A DNA stretch of 61,126 bases from an uncultured Lachnospiraceae bacterium (GTDB taxonomy: Bacteria > Bacillota > Clostridia > Lachnospirales > Lachnospiraceae). Below are positions 25,363-34,995 of this stretch, in pieces. The translations under genes were made by a program, and so were the position numbers. The stretch is from NCBI GenBank assembly GCA_947575805.1, contig CANPOY010000013.1:1-61126 (forward strand), given 5' to 3'. Position 1 is the first letter of the stretch; each line of letters begins with the position of its first letter. The notes under the pieces were generated by a model that ran no database searches, was not told the DNA's origin, and saw only the letters and a program-made list of their open reading frames with translations.

Positions 25363-26802
25363 ATGGCTATGGAGAAGGAATGGTTAAGTGCCCTGATTGC
25401 AGATGAGACGGTAGAGCTGGTATTGGTTTTTAACGCAGAGGGAAGCATCCTCTGGGCCAATCGGACTGCCGCCGATAAACTGGAATATGAGCGGGACAGC
25501 CTGACGGAATGTGATATAAAACAGATATTCAGGCAGGAGTTTCGAAATGCGGATGTAGAGCCGTTTGAAAAGCTCAGACCCGGAGAATTGCAGGAAATGG
25601 CAGCCTACCGGAAAAACGGTTCCTGTTTCCCGGTGAGGGTACGTGCCTTTCCGGGAAACGAAGAGGGAATCCGCATCCTCCTGGCGGAGGACATATCCGA
25701 CCGAAAGAGTATGGATCTGCGCAGCAGGAAGATACGGCAGGACGAGGAGGAGAATATCCGTGTCAGAAATGATTTTGTCTCTAATGTCACCCATGAGCTC
25801 AGGACTCCGGTAAACGGGATTCGGGGCCACGCCACCACACTTTTGGACGGAGTGGACGGGGAGCAGAAAAAGACGGTGGAGCTGATCCTGTACTGCTGCG
25901 ACAATATTTCCGCCATTATAAACAATATTCTGGACTATGGCAAACTGGGATCGGGCAAATTTACCATCGAGGAAAAGGAATTTGACTTTTATACGATGAT
26001 GGATCGGGTGATTGCCACACACATGGCTGAGATCAACAAAAAGGAGCTGCGCCTGAATGTGGAAGTGGATCGGAAGATTCCCCAGTTCCTGGTAGGAGAC
26101 GAGCTGCGCCTGGTTCAGATATTGAATAATCTGTTGTCCAACGCGGTCAAATTCACCATGATCGGCGCGGTAGGCATTGTGGCCGGAAAGACAAAACAGA
26201 CCCAGGATGAGGTGGAGCTGTTTTTCATGGTGAAAGACAGCGGCATCGGCATGACTCAGAAGGAGCAGGATAAGCTGTTTCAGAGCTTTACCCAGGCTGA
26301 CGCCTCGATCACAAGGAGGTTCGGGGGGACGGGATTGGGTCTGGCTATCACCAAGCAGTTGGTAGAGCTGATGCAGGGCAGCATTCAGGTGGAGAGTGAG
26401 AAGGGGAAGGGAAGCACCTTTTCTTTTTCCGTAAGAATGAAGCTGGGGAAGAGCGGAGATGCCGATACCACACCCCAGGGGGCCTATCAAAGCCTGATCA
26501 GCTTAGCCGGGGATCCTCAGCAGGATCAGGAGGGAGATTTCTCGCGTTTCGGGGAACCGGCCAATAAGGAGGAACTGAAGAAACGCATGGATAAGCTGAT
26601 CCTGTCCATAGAGCTGGGAACCTGGGACAAGGCGGAAGTACTGGCCTCTACGGTGAAGGAATTGGTGAAAAACAGCGACGATGAGATGCGGCGTCTGGTT
26701 CTGCGTATGGAGATGGCGATCAGGAAAAGTAATTACCAGAAGAGTATTGATGCCTGCGGCGTGGTGAAAGAAGCAATCATTCAGAGGGTTGGAGAATTTT
26801 AG
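25363..26802 (+). CDS. Soluble PAS sensor histidine kinase
   Basis: This 479-residue kinase has no membrane helix. A PAS domain fills about residues 10-115 (SILWANRTAADKLEYERDS). It is followed by HisKA with the phosphohistidine H144 in SNVTHELRTPVNG, and HATPase motifs LLSNAVKFT, DSGIGMT and FGGTGLGLAI. About 90 C-terminal residues (from 390) form a helical extension of unknown role, not a receiver. The lack of its own receiver, with a free Hpt upstream and a REC protein downstream, suggests that the phosphorelay is split over separate proteins. The ligand sensed by PAS is unknown. Confidence 0.9.
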   Translation: MAMEKEWLSALIADETVELVLVFNAEGSILWANRTAADKLEYERDSLTECDIKQIFRQEFRNADVEPFEKLRPGELQEMAAYRKNGSCFPVRVRAFPGNEEGIRILLAEDISDRKSMDLRSRKIRQDEEENIRVRNDFVSNVTHELRTPVNGIRGHATTLLDGVDGEQKKTVELILYCCDNISAIINNILDYGKLGSGKFTIEEKEFDFYTMMDRVIATHMAEINKKELRLNVEVDRKIPQFLVGDELRLVQILNNLLSNAVKFTMIGAVGIVAGKTKQTQDEVELFFMVKDSGIGMTQKEQDKLFQSFTQADASITRRFGGTGLGLAITKQLVELMQGSIQVESEKGKGSTFSFSVRMKLGKSGDADTTPQGAYQSLISLAGDPQQDQEGDFSRFGEPANKEELKKRMDKLILSIELGTWDKAEVLASTVKELVKNSDDEMRRLVLRMEMAIRKSNYQKSIDACGVVKEAIIQRVGEF

Positions 26803-26818
26803 AAAGGGGGACGGTGAA

Positions 26819-27898
26819 ATGGGAGGAGCGGAAGCCGTGAAAAAGGAAGGGCCTCGGATTCTGATTGTGGATGATATTGACATGAATGTAGAAATTCTGA
26901 ATAATATTATTTCACAGGAGGGCTACATAACAATGTGCGCGCTGAGTGTGCGCGAGGCGTTTGAACTGATGGCGGAAACAATGCCGGCCCTTATTCTGTC
27001 GGATCTTTCCATGCCTGAGATCGACGGGCTGGAATTCTGCAGGATGCTGAAGGATAACCCGGCTACCAGGGATATTCCCTTTGTTTTCATCTCTGTGCTG
27101 AACACCAGCGAGGAGAAGAAGCAGGCCTTCGAAGCGGGGGCGGTAGACTTTATTCCCAAGCCCTTTGATGCGGTAGAGGTCATTATGCGGGTGAGCAATC
27201 ACTTAAGCAGCTATCGTCTCAAGCAGCAGATGTCGGAGCATAACCGGATGATGCACAGGCTGATTGAGTCTCAGCAGGAGCAGATCGAGAGGGAACAGAA
27301 AAATGTGCTGCTTGCCATTTCCAAAATCATGCAGAGACGGAATCCCGATGAGGGAAACCATCTGAAAAACGTGGGTTATAACTGTGGACTGCTGACCCAG
27401 GGACTTCAGCTGCTTTCCGCCTATGAAGACGAGATCAACGATGAGTTTGTGGAGACCATTGAGACGGCGGCAAGAATTCATGACATCGGCGGCTTTATTT
27501 TGTCGGGAGATCCTGCGTCAGATACAGGGAGTCCGAAAGAGCGCAGCAGGGAATATATGGAGAAGTGCGGGGAGACGGCTTCCGAGGTGCTGGAGGATAT
27601 TTGCGCAGGAGAGAGACCGGGGAGGTTTCTGTCCATGGCAATTACCATTGCCACCGGTCATCACGCGCACTGGGACGGTTCCGGTTATCCGGCATGGAAG
27701 GGAAAGGAGATTCCGCTGGAAGTCAGAATCGCCACTTTGGCAAATGATTTTGATCACCTGGTTGCAGGCAGGGATGACGGCGTGCGGCATTCCGTGGAGG
27801 AGAGCATCGAAATCATTAACGAAAAAGAAGGAATCTGGTATGATCCGGATATGGTAAAGGTTTTTAACAAAATCTGGAGACAGATGAGAAGGGATTGA
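26819..27898 (+). CDS. Response regulator with degenerate HD-GYP domain
   Basis: I chose the ATG at 26819 because AAAGGGGG lies 8 bases upstream; the frame is open from 26789 inside the kinase gene. The 359-residue product has a receiver with D62 (LILSDLSMP) and Lys in PKPFDA, then an HD-GYP-like domain. HD (H221, D222) and HHAHWDGSGYP remain. However, the Lys of HDIGK is Gly, the metal-ligand His of the second motif is C250 (MEKCGETAS), and the Asp of VADVFDAL is N309 (LANDFDHL). Catalysis is probably lost or altered. A binding or scaffold role is inferred. Its stop overlaps the cheR promoter. Confidence 0.88.
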   Translation: MGGAEAVKKEGPRILIVDDIDMNVEILNNIISQEGYITMCALSVREAFELMAETMPALILSDLSMPEIDGLEFCRMLKDNPATRDIPFVFISVLNTSEEKKQAFEAGAVDFIPKPFDAVEVIMRVSNHLSSYRLKQQMSEHNRMMHRLIESQQEQIEREQKNVLLAISKIMQRRNPDEGNHLKNVGYNCGLLTQGLQLLSAYEDEINDEFVETIETAARIHDIGGFILSGDPASDTGSPKERSREYMEKCGETASEVLEDICAGERPGRFLSMAITIATGHHAHWDGSGYPAWKGKEIPLEVRIATLANDFDHLVAGRDDGVRHSVEESIEIINEKEGIWYDPDMVKVFNKIWRQMRRD

Positions 27899-27923
27899 CA
27901 ATAAATTACAAAAATTGTATTAT
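27895..27923 (+). promoter_or_regulatory. Promoter of the cheR-cheB-cheY-cheA-cheW-mcp operon
   Basis: TTGACA (27895-27900), a 17-base spacer and TATTAT (27918-27923). The -35 box overlaps the stop codon of the preceding gene. Confidence 0.75.
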
Positions 27924-27958
27924 TAGCATAAGATTTTATTGTCTGAGGAGGCGGTTTT

Positions 27959-28762
27959 TTGATTACGGACAGTGAATTCCAACACATTGTGTCCTATATG
28001 CAGAAAAATTATGGCATAGATTTAAGCCAGAAGCGTGTGCTGGTAGGAGGGAGGCTTGAAAATTACCTGGCCCGGAACGGATATGGAAGCTGTTCCGAAT
28101 ACATGGCGAAGGTTGAGCATAATCCCGGGGGACCGGAGGCTACGGACATAGTCAACGCATTGACTACCAATCATACATATTTTATGCGGGAAAGCACTCA
28201 TTTTGATTATATGCAGAAGGAGGTTCTGCCCTGGGCAAGGCAGCAGGCGGCAAGTACCAGGGATCTGCGTATTTGGTGCGGCGCATCATCCACCGGTGAG
28301 GAGCCCTATACCCTGGCCATGGTGCTGCTTGATTACTTTGGACTGGAACATTCTTCCTGGGATACCAAGGTGCTTGCCACGGATATATCCACCAGGGTGC
28401 TGGAGCATGCTTCCCGGGGCATTTATCTGAAGGAGGATGTGGATCCCGTACCTCTGAAATGGAAGCAGAGGTACTTCAAGCAGATCAGCGACGAGGAATA
28501 TCAGGTGAAGGATGTGCTGAAGAATGAGCTGATTTTCAGACAGTTTAACCTGATGAACCCGCTTCCCTTCCGTAAAAAGTTTCATATTGTCTTTTTGCGG
28601 AATGTGATGATCTATTTTCCTAATGAAACCAAGCATCAGCTTGTGCAGAGGATCTATGACTGTATGGAACCGGGGGGCTATTTGTTTATCGGTACTACGG
28701 AGAGCCTTGACCGTCATAAGATAAAGTTCCAGTATGTACAACCGTCGATCTACAGAAAATAG
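27959..28762 (+). CDS. cheR: Chemoreceptor methyltransferase CheR
   Basis: This 267-residue protein methylates glutamates of chemoreceptors using SAM. The N-terminal helical domain and the SAM-binding part are present (IWCGASSTGEEPYTLAM, ATDISTRVLEHASRG, VFLRNVMIYF, GGYLFIGTTESL). It uses a TTG start with TGAGGAGG 8 bases upstream. The receptor encoded at the end of the operon lacks an obvious C-terminal pentapeptide that would tether CheR. Confidence 0.95.
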   Translation: MITDSEFQHIVSYMQKNYGIDLSQKRVLVGGRLENYLARNGYGSCSEYMAKVEHNPGGPEATDIVNALTTNHTYFMRESTHFDYMQKEVLPWARQQAASTRDLRIWCGASSTGEEPYTLAMVLLDYFGLEHSSWDTKVLATDISTRVLEHASRGIYLKEDVDPVPLKWKQRYFKQISDEEYQVKDVLKNELIFRQFNLMNPLPFRKKFHIVFLRNVMIYFPNETKHQLVQRIYDCMEPGGYLFIGTTESLDRHKIKFQYVQPSIYRK

Positions 28763-28775
28763 GAGGGCTGACAGT

Positions 28776-29795
28776 ATGAGACCGATCAAGGTTTTGGTCG
28801 TAGATGATTCCATGATGATGCGCAATATGATTGTGCAGGGGCTGAATTCCGATCCTAACATTGATGTTGTGGCCCAGGCCCAGGACGCATACGAGGCCCG
28901 GGATGCCATCATCAAGTATAAGCCGGACGTGATGACGTTGGATGTGGAGATGCCGAGAATGAGCGGCATTGAGTTCCTGAGGAAGCTGATGCCCCAGTAT
29001 CCGCTTCCCGTTGTTATGCTAAGCGCCTTAAACGACAAGGTGTTTGATGCCCTTGATGCAGGCGCCGTGGATTTCGTCAAAAAGCCGGAGAGTATGAACA
29101 AGGCTCAGCTCAATGATTTTCTGACCCAGGAGCTGGCCGCGAAAGTCAAGATTGCGTCCACCGCAAAGGTCGGAAGGCTGAAGCGTGTGGAAAACGTGGC
29201 GGTGACGGGGAAAATTGTAGGCGGCAAGGACAGCGTGGTGGCCATTGGTGCATCCACGGGAGGAACAGAGGCCATTTTTGAGGTGGTCAAGCGGTTCAGG
29301 AGAGATATTCCCGGTGTGGTTATCGTGCAGCATATGCCTCCCGGGTTTACCAAGATGTATGCGGACCGCCTGAACAATCAGTGTGAGGTGGCCGTAAAGG
29401 AGGCTGCCACGGGGGACAGGGTGCTCCCCGGACAGGTACTCATTGCTCCGGGTGACAGGCATATGCGCCTCGTAAGGGTAAACGGTGAATACCAGGTAGA
29501 GTGCAAGGGGACGGACAGGGTCAACGGGCACTGCCCTTCCGTGGAAGTGCTGTTTGAATCCGTGGCGAAGGTTGCCGGTAAGAATGCAGTAGGTGTAATT
29601 CTCACAGGCATGGGCGGAGACGGCGGCAAAGGGCTGCTGTCCATGCGGAATGCCGGTGCCCGCACCATCGGCCAGGATGAGGCAACCTGTGTCGTATACG
29701 GGATGCCGAAGGTGGCATTTGATTTGGGTGCGGTACAGATACAGAAGCCGGTCACTGAGATCGCAGGTGAGGTTTACCGCCTGTTGAGCAAATAG
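28776..29795 (+). CDS. cheB: Chemoreceptor methylesterase CheB
   Basis: I chose the ATG at 28776 (MRPIKVLVVDDSMMMRNMI) after AGGAGGG; the frame is open from 28734. The 339-residue protein has a receiver (D56 in LDVEMP) and a methylesterase/deamidase domain with the active Ser S160 in GASTGGTE, the His in VQHMPPGF, and the Asp in MGGDGGKG. It removes receptor methyl groups when phosphorylated by CheA. It lies directly after cheR, giving a complete adaptation pair. Confidence 0.95.
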   Translation: MRPIKVLVVDDSMMMRNMIVQGLNSDPNIDVVAQAQDAYEARDAIIKYKPDVMTLDVEMPRMSGIEFLRKLMPQYPLPVVMLSALNDKVFDALDAGAVDFVKKPESMNKAQLNDFLTQELAAKVKIASTAKVGRLKRVENVAVTGKIVGGKDSVVAIGASTGGTEAIFEVVKRFRRDIPGVVIVQHMPPGFTKMYADRLNNQCEVAVKEAATGDRVLPGQVLIAPGDRHMRLVRVNGEYQVECKGTDRVNGHCPSVEVLFESVAKVAGKNAVGVILTGMGGDGGKGLLSMRNAGARTIGQDEATCVVYGMPKVAFDLGAVQIQKPVTEIAGEVYRLLSK

Positions 29796-29824
29796 ATATA
29801 AAATGAGGAAAGGAGAGTTCAGTG

Positions 29825-30217
29825 ATGAAGATTTTATTGGCAGAAGATGATTTCGCCAGCCGGAAGTTTATGGATAAACAGCTGTCACAGTACGGGGAGT
29901 GCGATGTGATGGTGGATGGGGAAGAAGCGGTAGATGCTTTTATGATGGCATTGGACGACGGGGAGCCTTATGATCTCGCCTGTCTGGATGTCATGATGCC
30001 GGTCATGGACGGGTATCAGGTTTTGAAAGCAATCCGGGATATTGAGACCCAGAAGGGTATACCAAAGAGTGAGCGCGTCAAGGTGATCATGACTACGGCG
30101 CTGAATGATGAGCGCAATGTTAAGATGGCGTTTGAACTCGGCTGCGAAGCATATGCAGGGAAACCTATCGATATGGAGAAATTCGAAAAGGTATTGAAAA
30201 AGCTGGAGCTGATTTAA
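29825..30217 (+). CDS. cheY: Single-domain response regulator (CheY-like)
   Basis: This is a stand-alone receiver of 130 residues with acidic pocket AEDD, phosphoacceptor D55 (LACLDVMMP), Thr in MTTAL and Lys in AGKPID. A GTG directly before the ATG at 29825 could also serve as start; AAAGGAGAG precedes both. It lies between cheB and cheA, the usual CheY position. No flagellar switch genes are in the window, so its output is unknown. It could also be a phosphate sink. Confidence 0.9.
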   Translation: MKILLAEDDFASRKFMDKQLSQYGECDVMVDGEEAVDAFMMALDDGEPYDLACLDVMMPVMDGYQVLKAIRDIETQKGIPKSERVKVIMTTALNDERNVKMAFELGCEAYAGKPIDMEKFEKVLKKLELI

Positions 30218-30249
30218 ACGTCAGAGAAATCCTTTAGAATGGAGGAAGT

Positions 30250-32376
30250 ATGGCAGAAGAATTTAACACAGACAGCATGCTTTCCATGTTTTTGTATGAG
30301 AGTTACCAGGGTCTGGAAAAGCTGGAAGGCATTATTTTGGAAAAACAGGATGCAGATTGCTTTGACGATTCCGACATTAATGACATTTTCCGTATCATGC
30401 ACACTATCAAGGGGTCATCCGGCGTTTTGATGTATGAAAATATTACCAAGGCGTCCCACAAGCTGGAGGATGTATTCTACTATCTGCGGGAATCCCATCC
30501 TGAAGATGTTCCTCACATGGAGCTGGTGGAAAAGGTATTGGCCGTATCGGATTTTATCACGGGAGAACTGGATAAAATCAAGGCCGGAAATGAGCCGGAC
30601 GGGGATGAGAAGAAGCTGGTTGAAGATCTGGATCAGTTTTTGGGCGAGCTCAAGGGCGAGATCAAAAAGCAGGGAATACGACTTCCTAAAGCTAATAAGC
30701 AGGAAGAACCCACTCAGTTTTACATTACGCCGGTGGCGGAAGAGGACAGTCATTTTTACCGGATCGTCATTCACTACAAGAGTGACACACAGATGAGCAA
30801 TATCCGGGCCTACAGTGCTACTTATGCGCTGAAGGAGGTAGCGGAGGATCTGCTCTATACGCCGGAAGATATTCTGTCCAATGAGTCCAGCGGTGACAGT
30901 ATTCTGGCGGAAGGGTTTCACATGTTGCTGCAGACCAAGTCATCCAAGGACGAGGTCATGGAGCTGATTGACAGTTCCGAAGCAGAAACGATTGATTTTG
31001 AAGAAATCAACAAGACGGAATACGGTAAAGCATTGGTAGAGTTTGGTCGGGAGGCTCCGCCCATCGTCATTAATCTGGAGGATGATAAGGCGGCAGCGAA
31101 GGAAAATAAGCAGGCACCTATCACCCCCGGCGACTATGTGGTTAAGTCCAAGGAGACAGGAAAGGGCAAGACCCTGGCCAAGAACCAGCCCAAGCAGCAG
31201 GCCGTAATCAGTGTGAATGTGGAGAAGATGGATGCCCTCATGGATATGATCGGAGAGCTGGTAATTGCTGAGGCAACGGTGCTCCAGAATCCTGACCTGA
31301 AGGTACCTGGGCTGGATCTTACCAATTTCCAGAAGGCAGCGGCCCAGCTTGCCAAGAACACTACGGAGCTTCAGGATGTCATCATGTCCATGCGCATGAT
31401 GCCTCTTACCAATGTCTTCCAGAAGATGCGGCGTATTGTCTTTGACGTTTCCAGGAAGCTGGGCAAGGACATTGAGTTTGAGGCCATCGGTGAGAATACG
31501 GAAGTGGATAAAAACATCATTGAGCATATTTCCGACCCGCTGATGCACCTTGTGCGGAATTCCGTTGATCACGGTATCGAGGACAGTCCTGAAATCCGTC
31601 AGGCTAACGGGAAGAAGGCAAAAGGAAAGATTACCCTGGAGGCTAAGAATGAAGGCGGAAAGGTGTATATCAGTGTAAAGGACGACGGCAAGGGCCTGAA
31701 CAAGGAAAAGCTTTATAACAAGGCGATGGAGAATGGACTGATCGGCGATAAGCTGATGAGTGATTTCTCGGAGAAGGATATATTTAAGTTTATCACGTTG
31801 CCGGGCTTCTCCACCAAGGAAGAGGTTACGGAGTATTCCGGGCGTGGCGTGGGAATGGATGTTGTGGTAAAAAATATCCAGTCCATCGGCGGACGACTTG
31901 ATATTGACAGTGTGGAGGGACAGGGATCGGAGATGACTCTGGTCATACCTCTGACGCTGGCGATTATCAGCGGTATTGTAATACAGGTAGGCGAGGCACC
32001 GTTTGTGATCGAGATGGCATCCATTAAGGAATTTATCAGTGTGACTGAGGATGCGCTCATACAGGAACCCGGCGGGGAGGAATTTCTTGTTCTGCGGGGC
32101 GACTGTTTCCCCTTTATCCGTTTGTGTGAGAAGTATGACCTGCCGGGAGCGAAAACCAAGCTTGAAGATGGTATTGTAGTCGTCGTGGAGCATGAGGGCA
32201 AGCAGATATGCGTGCTGATTGACAAGATTCTTCAGGAGCAGGAAATCGTGGTCAAACCGATTCCCTCTTATGTGAAAAAGGTGAAAGGGCTTTCAGGCTG
32301 TACACAGCTCGGAGACGGAAGTATTGCTTTGATCCTGGATGTTGGAGGGTTGATGATAGAGGAGGAAAGGAGATAA
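30250..32376 (+). CDS. cheA: Chemotaxis histidine kinase CheA
   Basis: This 708-residue kinase has all five classical regions. P1 has H51 in MHTIKGSSG. A P2-like part (about 150-265) is followed by a charged linker, then P3 dimerisation helices (MDALMDMIGELVIAEATVLQ). P4 is the HATPase domain (LMHLVRNSVDHGIED, SVKDDGKGL, TEYSGRGVGMDVV), and P5 is a CheW-like coupling domain at the C-terminus. Phosphate would pass to CheY and CheB. AATGGAGGAAGT precedes the ATG. The gene is 3 bases from cheW. Confidence 0.96.
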   Translation: MAEEFNTDSMLSMFLYESYQGLEKLEGIILEKQDADCFDDSDINDIFRIMHTIKGSSGVLMYENITKASHKLEDVFYYLRESHPEDVPHMELVEKVLAVSDFITGELDKIKAGNEPDGDEKKLVEDLDQFLGELKGEIKKQGIRLPKANKQEEPTQFYITPVAEEDSHFYRIVIHYKSDTQMSNIRAYSATYALKEVAEDLLYTPEDILSNESSGDSILAEGFHMLLQTKSSKDEVMELIDSSEAETIDFEEINKTEYGKALVEFGREAPPIVINLEDDKAAAKENKQAPITPGDYVVKSKETGKGKTLAKNQPKQQAVISVNVEKMDALMDMIGELVIAEATVLQNPDLKVPGLDLTNFQKAAAQLAKNTTELQDVIMSMRMMPLTNVFQKMRRIVFDVSRKLGKDIEFEAIGENTEVDKNIIEHISDPLMHLVRNSVDHGIEDSPEIRQANGKKAKGKITLEAKNEGGKVYISVKDDGKGLNKEKLYNKAMENGLIGDKLMSDFSEKDIFKFITLPGFSTKEEVTEYSGRGVGMDVVVKNIQSIGGRLDIDSVEGQGSEMTLVIPLTLAIISGIVIQVGEAPFVIEMASIKEFISVTEDALIQEPGGEEFLVLRGDCFPFIRLCEKYDLPGAKTKLEDGIVVVVEHEGKQICVLIDKILQEQEIVVKPIPSYVKKVKGLSGCTQLGDGSIALILDVGGLMIEEERR

Positions 32377-32379
32377 CAC

Positions 32380-32895
32380 ATGGCGGATGAATTGAAGGAA
32401 GAACTGCTGGAAGAAGATGCCTCGAAGGGAAAGTTCATGACCTTCCAGACAGGGAGGGAGTTTTTCGGCATAAGCATCAGTTATGTTAGTGAGATCATCC
32501 AGATGCAGCCGATCACAGCAATACCTGAAGCCGAAGATTATATTAAAGGTTTGATTAATCTTCGTGGTAAGATCATTCCGGTGATTGATGTTCGTGTGAG
32601 ATTTAAGATGGATCCGGTGGAATACACGGACAGGACATGTATTATCGTGATTGATGTGAAATCGACGGTGATAGGGCTGATCGTGGAAAAGATAGCGGAG
32701 GTGGATGACATCATGGATGAGGACGTTGTGCCGCCGCCGACTCTGGGAGGACACAGAGATAACGAAAAGAGTAAATATGTTTATGGTCTGGCAAGGACGG
32801 GAGACACCATGAAGTTGCTGTTGGATCCGGAGAAGCTGATCAAGCAGGAGGATTTAGATATTCTGGAAGAGCTTCAGGGAGAAGAACAAGCATAA
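32380..32895 (+). CDS. cheW: Coupling protein CheW
   Basis: This 171-residue CheW-domain protein links receptor and CheA. Typical segments are FQTGREFFGISISYVSEIIQ, YIKGLINLRGKIIPVIDVRV and LIVEKIAEVDDIM. A short acidic N-terminal extension precedes the domain. GAGGAAAGGAG lies just before the ATG. It starts 3 bases after cheA. Confidence 0.95.
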   Translation: MADELKEELLEEDASKGKFMTFQTGREFFGISISYVSEIIQMQPITAIPEAEDYIKGLINLRGKIIPVIDVRVRFKMDPVEYTDRTCIIVIDVKSTVIGLIVEKIAEVDDIMDEDVVPPPTLGGHRDNEKSKYVYGLARTGDTMKLLLDPEKLIKQEDLDILEELQGEEQA

Positions 32896-32925
32896 TGGAA
32901 TAATCACAAAGAAGGAGAGTTTACC

Positions 32926-34707
32926 ATGAAGAAGAAATTTTCAATTAATGACATGCCTGTAAAATTAAAGATCAGAATGTTCACCGGAGTGATGCTGGCA
33001 TTTATGGTCATCATCGCAGGGGTGGGTCTGTTCACCGCGACCAATATCAGCAGGGTTCGTGCCAACCGTTATCAGAATTACGCGATGAGCGAGTACTATA
33101 TGGCAAATGCCTTCACTAACTTTGCAAATATCAAGGTATGCACCAGAAATATCCTGTTCTATTACTATGACGATGCAACCGGCAGAAAGGTGGAGACGGA
33201 TAAGATTCGGGAATATCATGACGCCATGTTTGAGAACCTGAATCTGTTTAAGAACAATCTGGAAAATTTAAACGCCGACATCAGTACCCAGTACCAGAAG
33301 GTGGAGGACGCTGCAAATCAGTGGCTGGCATCTATGGAGAGCGAAATTTCCAGGGCAGTCAGCGGTGATCCGGATGGTGCCGTGGATGAATTACTGGAAA
33401 AGGGTGTGCATTTGGCTAACACTGCGGAATCAGAGACCATTACACTGATCAATATGCTCACCGAGGACTCCGACGAGAACGATAAAGCGGTAAATACCCA
33501 GATGTACGCTCTGATCGGCGCTATGATCGCTGTGGCTGTCATCGCAGTTATCATCAGCTTCGGCTATGCGGCAGTGGTAACCCGTGCCATTACCATTCCT
33601 ATTGAAAAGCTGACCATAGCTGCTAAAAAGCTGGAGGACGGTGATGTAGAGGTAGACTGCCAGAAGATCCACAATGACGACCTGGGTGATTTGATGGATG
33701 CTTTCTCCAAGATGGCAGACGGTATCAAGGATCAGGTCAGAGTTGCAGATGTGATTGCAAAGGGCGATTATACGATAGACGTAAAGCTTCGCAGCGACAG
33801 GGATGTTCTTGGAAAGGCTTTGCAGAAGCTGGTTCGTGACGAGAACAGAACACTGAACAATATCAGAGAGGCAGGCACCCAGATCACCGTTGGTTCCGAG
33901 CAGGTGGCAAATGCCAGCCAGGCTCTGGCACAGGGTTCCACAGAGCAGGCCAGCGCACTGCAGCAGGTAACTGCTTCCATGGATGAAGTGACACAGAGGA
34001 CGAAGGACAACGCTACAGAGGCAAGCCAGGCAAGCAATCTGGTACACAATATCAAGGATATGGCTGCGGAAGGCAATGAGCAGATGAAGTCCATGATCCA
34101 GGCTATGGACAGCATCAATGAGTCTTCGGAGACCATTTCCAAGATCATCAAGACCATTGACGATATTGCTTTCCAGACCAATATTCTGGCACTGAACGCT
34201 GCCGTGGAGGCTGCAAGGGCAGGCGTACATGGCAAGGGCTTTGCAGTGGTGGCAGAGGAAGTCAGAAATCTGGCAGCAAAGAGTACTTCCGCAGCAGGCG
34301 AGACAGCAGAGATGATCGAGGACTCTATCCGCAAGGTGGCTACAGGTACAAAGATTGCAGAAGAGACTGCAAAGTCTCTGGATGCCATTGTAAAGTCTAT
34401 TGATGAGATCGTAGTACTGACCAGCAATATTACGGCATCCTCCAATGACCAGGCAACGGCTATTTCCCAGATCGACCAGGCTATCTCCCAGGTTTCCACG
34501 GTGGTGCAGACCAACGCAGCTACCAGTGAGCAGTGTGCGGCAGCCAGCGAGGAGCTTTCCAACCAGGCTGTTACCTTAAGAGAACTGATCAGCCAGTACA
34601 AGCTGCTGACAGGCAGCCAGAGCGGATCCTTCAGCATCAGTTCGTCAAGCTCTTATAGCGACAACGAGCAGATCATCTCCCTGGACGGAGATTTCGGTAA
34701 GTATTGA
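32926..34707 (+). CDS. Methyl-accepting chemotaxis protein
   Basis: This 593-residue receptor has TM1 (about residues 15-38), an extracytoplasmic four-helix-bundle-like sensor of about 155 residues, TM2 (about 197-220), a HAMP domain ([20 protein letters not shown]) and a long helical signalling domain. The conserved tip [20 protein letters not shown] is intact. It has no C-terminal CheR-binding pentapeptide; it ends SLDGDFGKY after a Ser-rich tail. The ligand is unknown. It is the only receptor here and the last gene of the che operon; AAGGAGAG precedes the start. Confidence 0.94.
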   Translation: MKKKFSINDMPVKLKIRMFTGVMLAFMVIIAGVGLFTATNISRVRANRYQNYAMSEYYMANAFTNFANIKVCTRNILFYYYDDATGRKVETDKIREYHDAMFENLNLFKNNLENLNADISTQYQKVEDAANQWLASMESEISRAVSGDPDGAVDELLEKGVHLANTAESETITLINMLTEDSDENDKAVNTQMYALIGAMIAVAVIAVIISFGYAAVVTRAITIPIEKLTIAAKKLEDGDVEVDCQKIHNDDLGDLMDAFSKMADGIKDQVRVADVIAKGDYTIDVKLRSDRDVLGKALQKLVRDENRTLNNIREAGTQITVGSEQVANASQALAQGSTEQASALQQVTASMDEVTQRTKDNATEASQASNLVHNIKDMAAEGNEQMKSMIQAMDSINESSETISKIIKTIDDIAFQTNILALNAAVEAARAGVHGKGFAVVAEEVRNLAAKSTSAAGETAEMIEDSIRKVATGTKIAEETAKSLDAIVKSIDEIVVLTSNITASSNDQATAISQIDQAISQVSTVVQTNAATSEQCAAASEELSNQAVTLRELISQYKLLTGSQSGSFSISSSSSYSDNEQIISLDGDFGKY

Positions 34708-34816
34708 TGAAGGTATATATTCCGGCAGCTTATAAATGGCATGGCTGAATTTTAAGATGTGGCAGGCAGCCGAGGAAATGGCATGCGGTACACATAAAAC
34801 AGTATGTAAACTATAT

Positions 34817-34846
34817 AAAAGGAAGCCTGGTGACAGGCTTCCTTTT
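34817..34846. terminator. Terminator of the chemosensory operon
   Basis: A perfect 13-base stem (34817-34829 with 34834-34846) has a GTGA loop, A-rich on the left and TTTT on the right. It closes the che operon about 110 bases after the receptor gene. The rest of the gap to the next gene shows nothing I recognise. Confidence 0.92.
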
Positions 34847-34995
34847 ATGAGATATTGGCAGCGAAATCCTGGAAGCCAAGGTGAAGCTGCTGCCGTGCCC
34901 GGCATGACGTAGTATTTTTGAGTCGGAAGAAGCAGTTTCCCGCGTTATATTTGGAGAATAAGCAGGATAAATCAAGAAAGATACAGGAAAATCAT

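Noticed and set aside
30940..32193. Minus-strand frame of 417 codons inside cheA
   Set aside because: Antisense to intact cheA motifs, with no protein-like features of its own.
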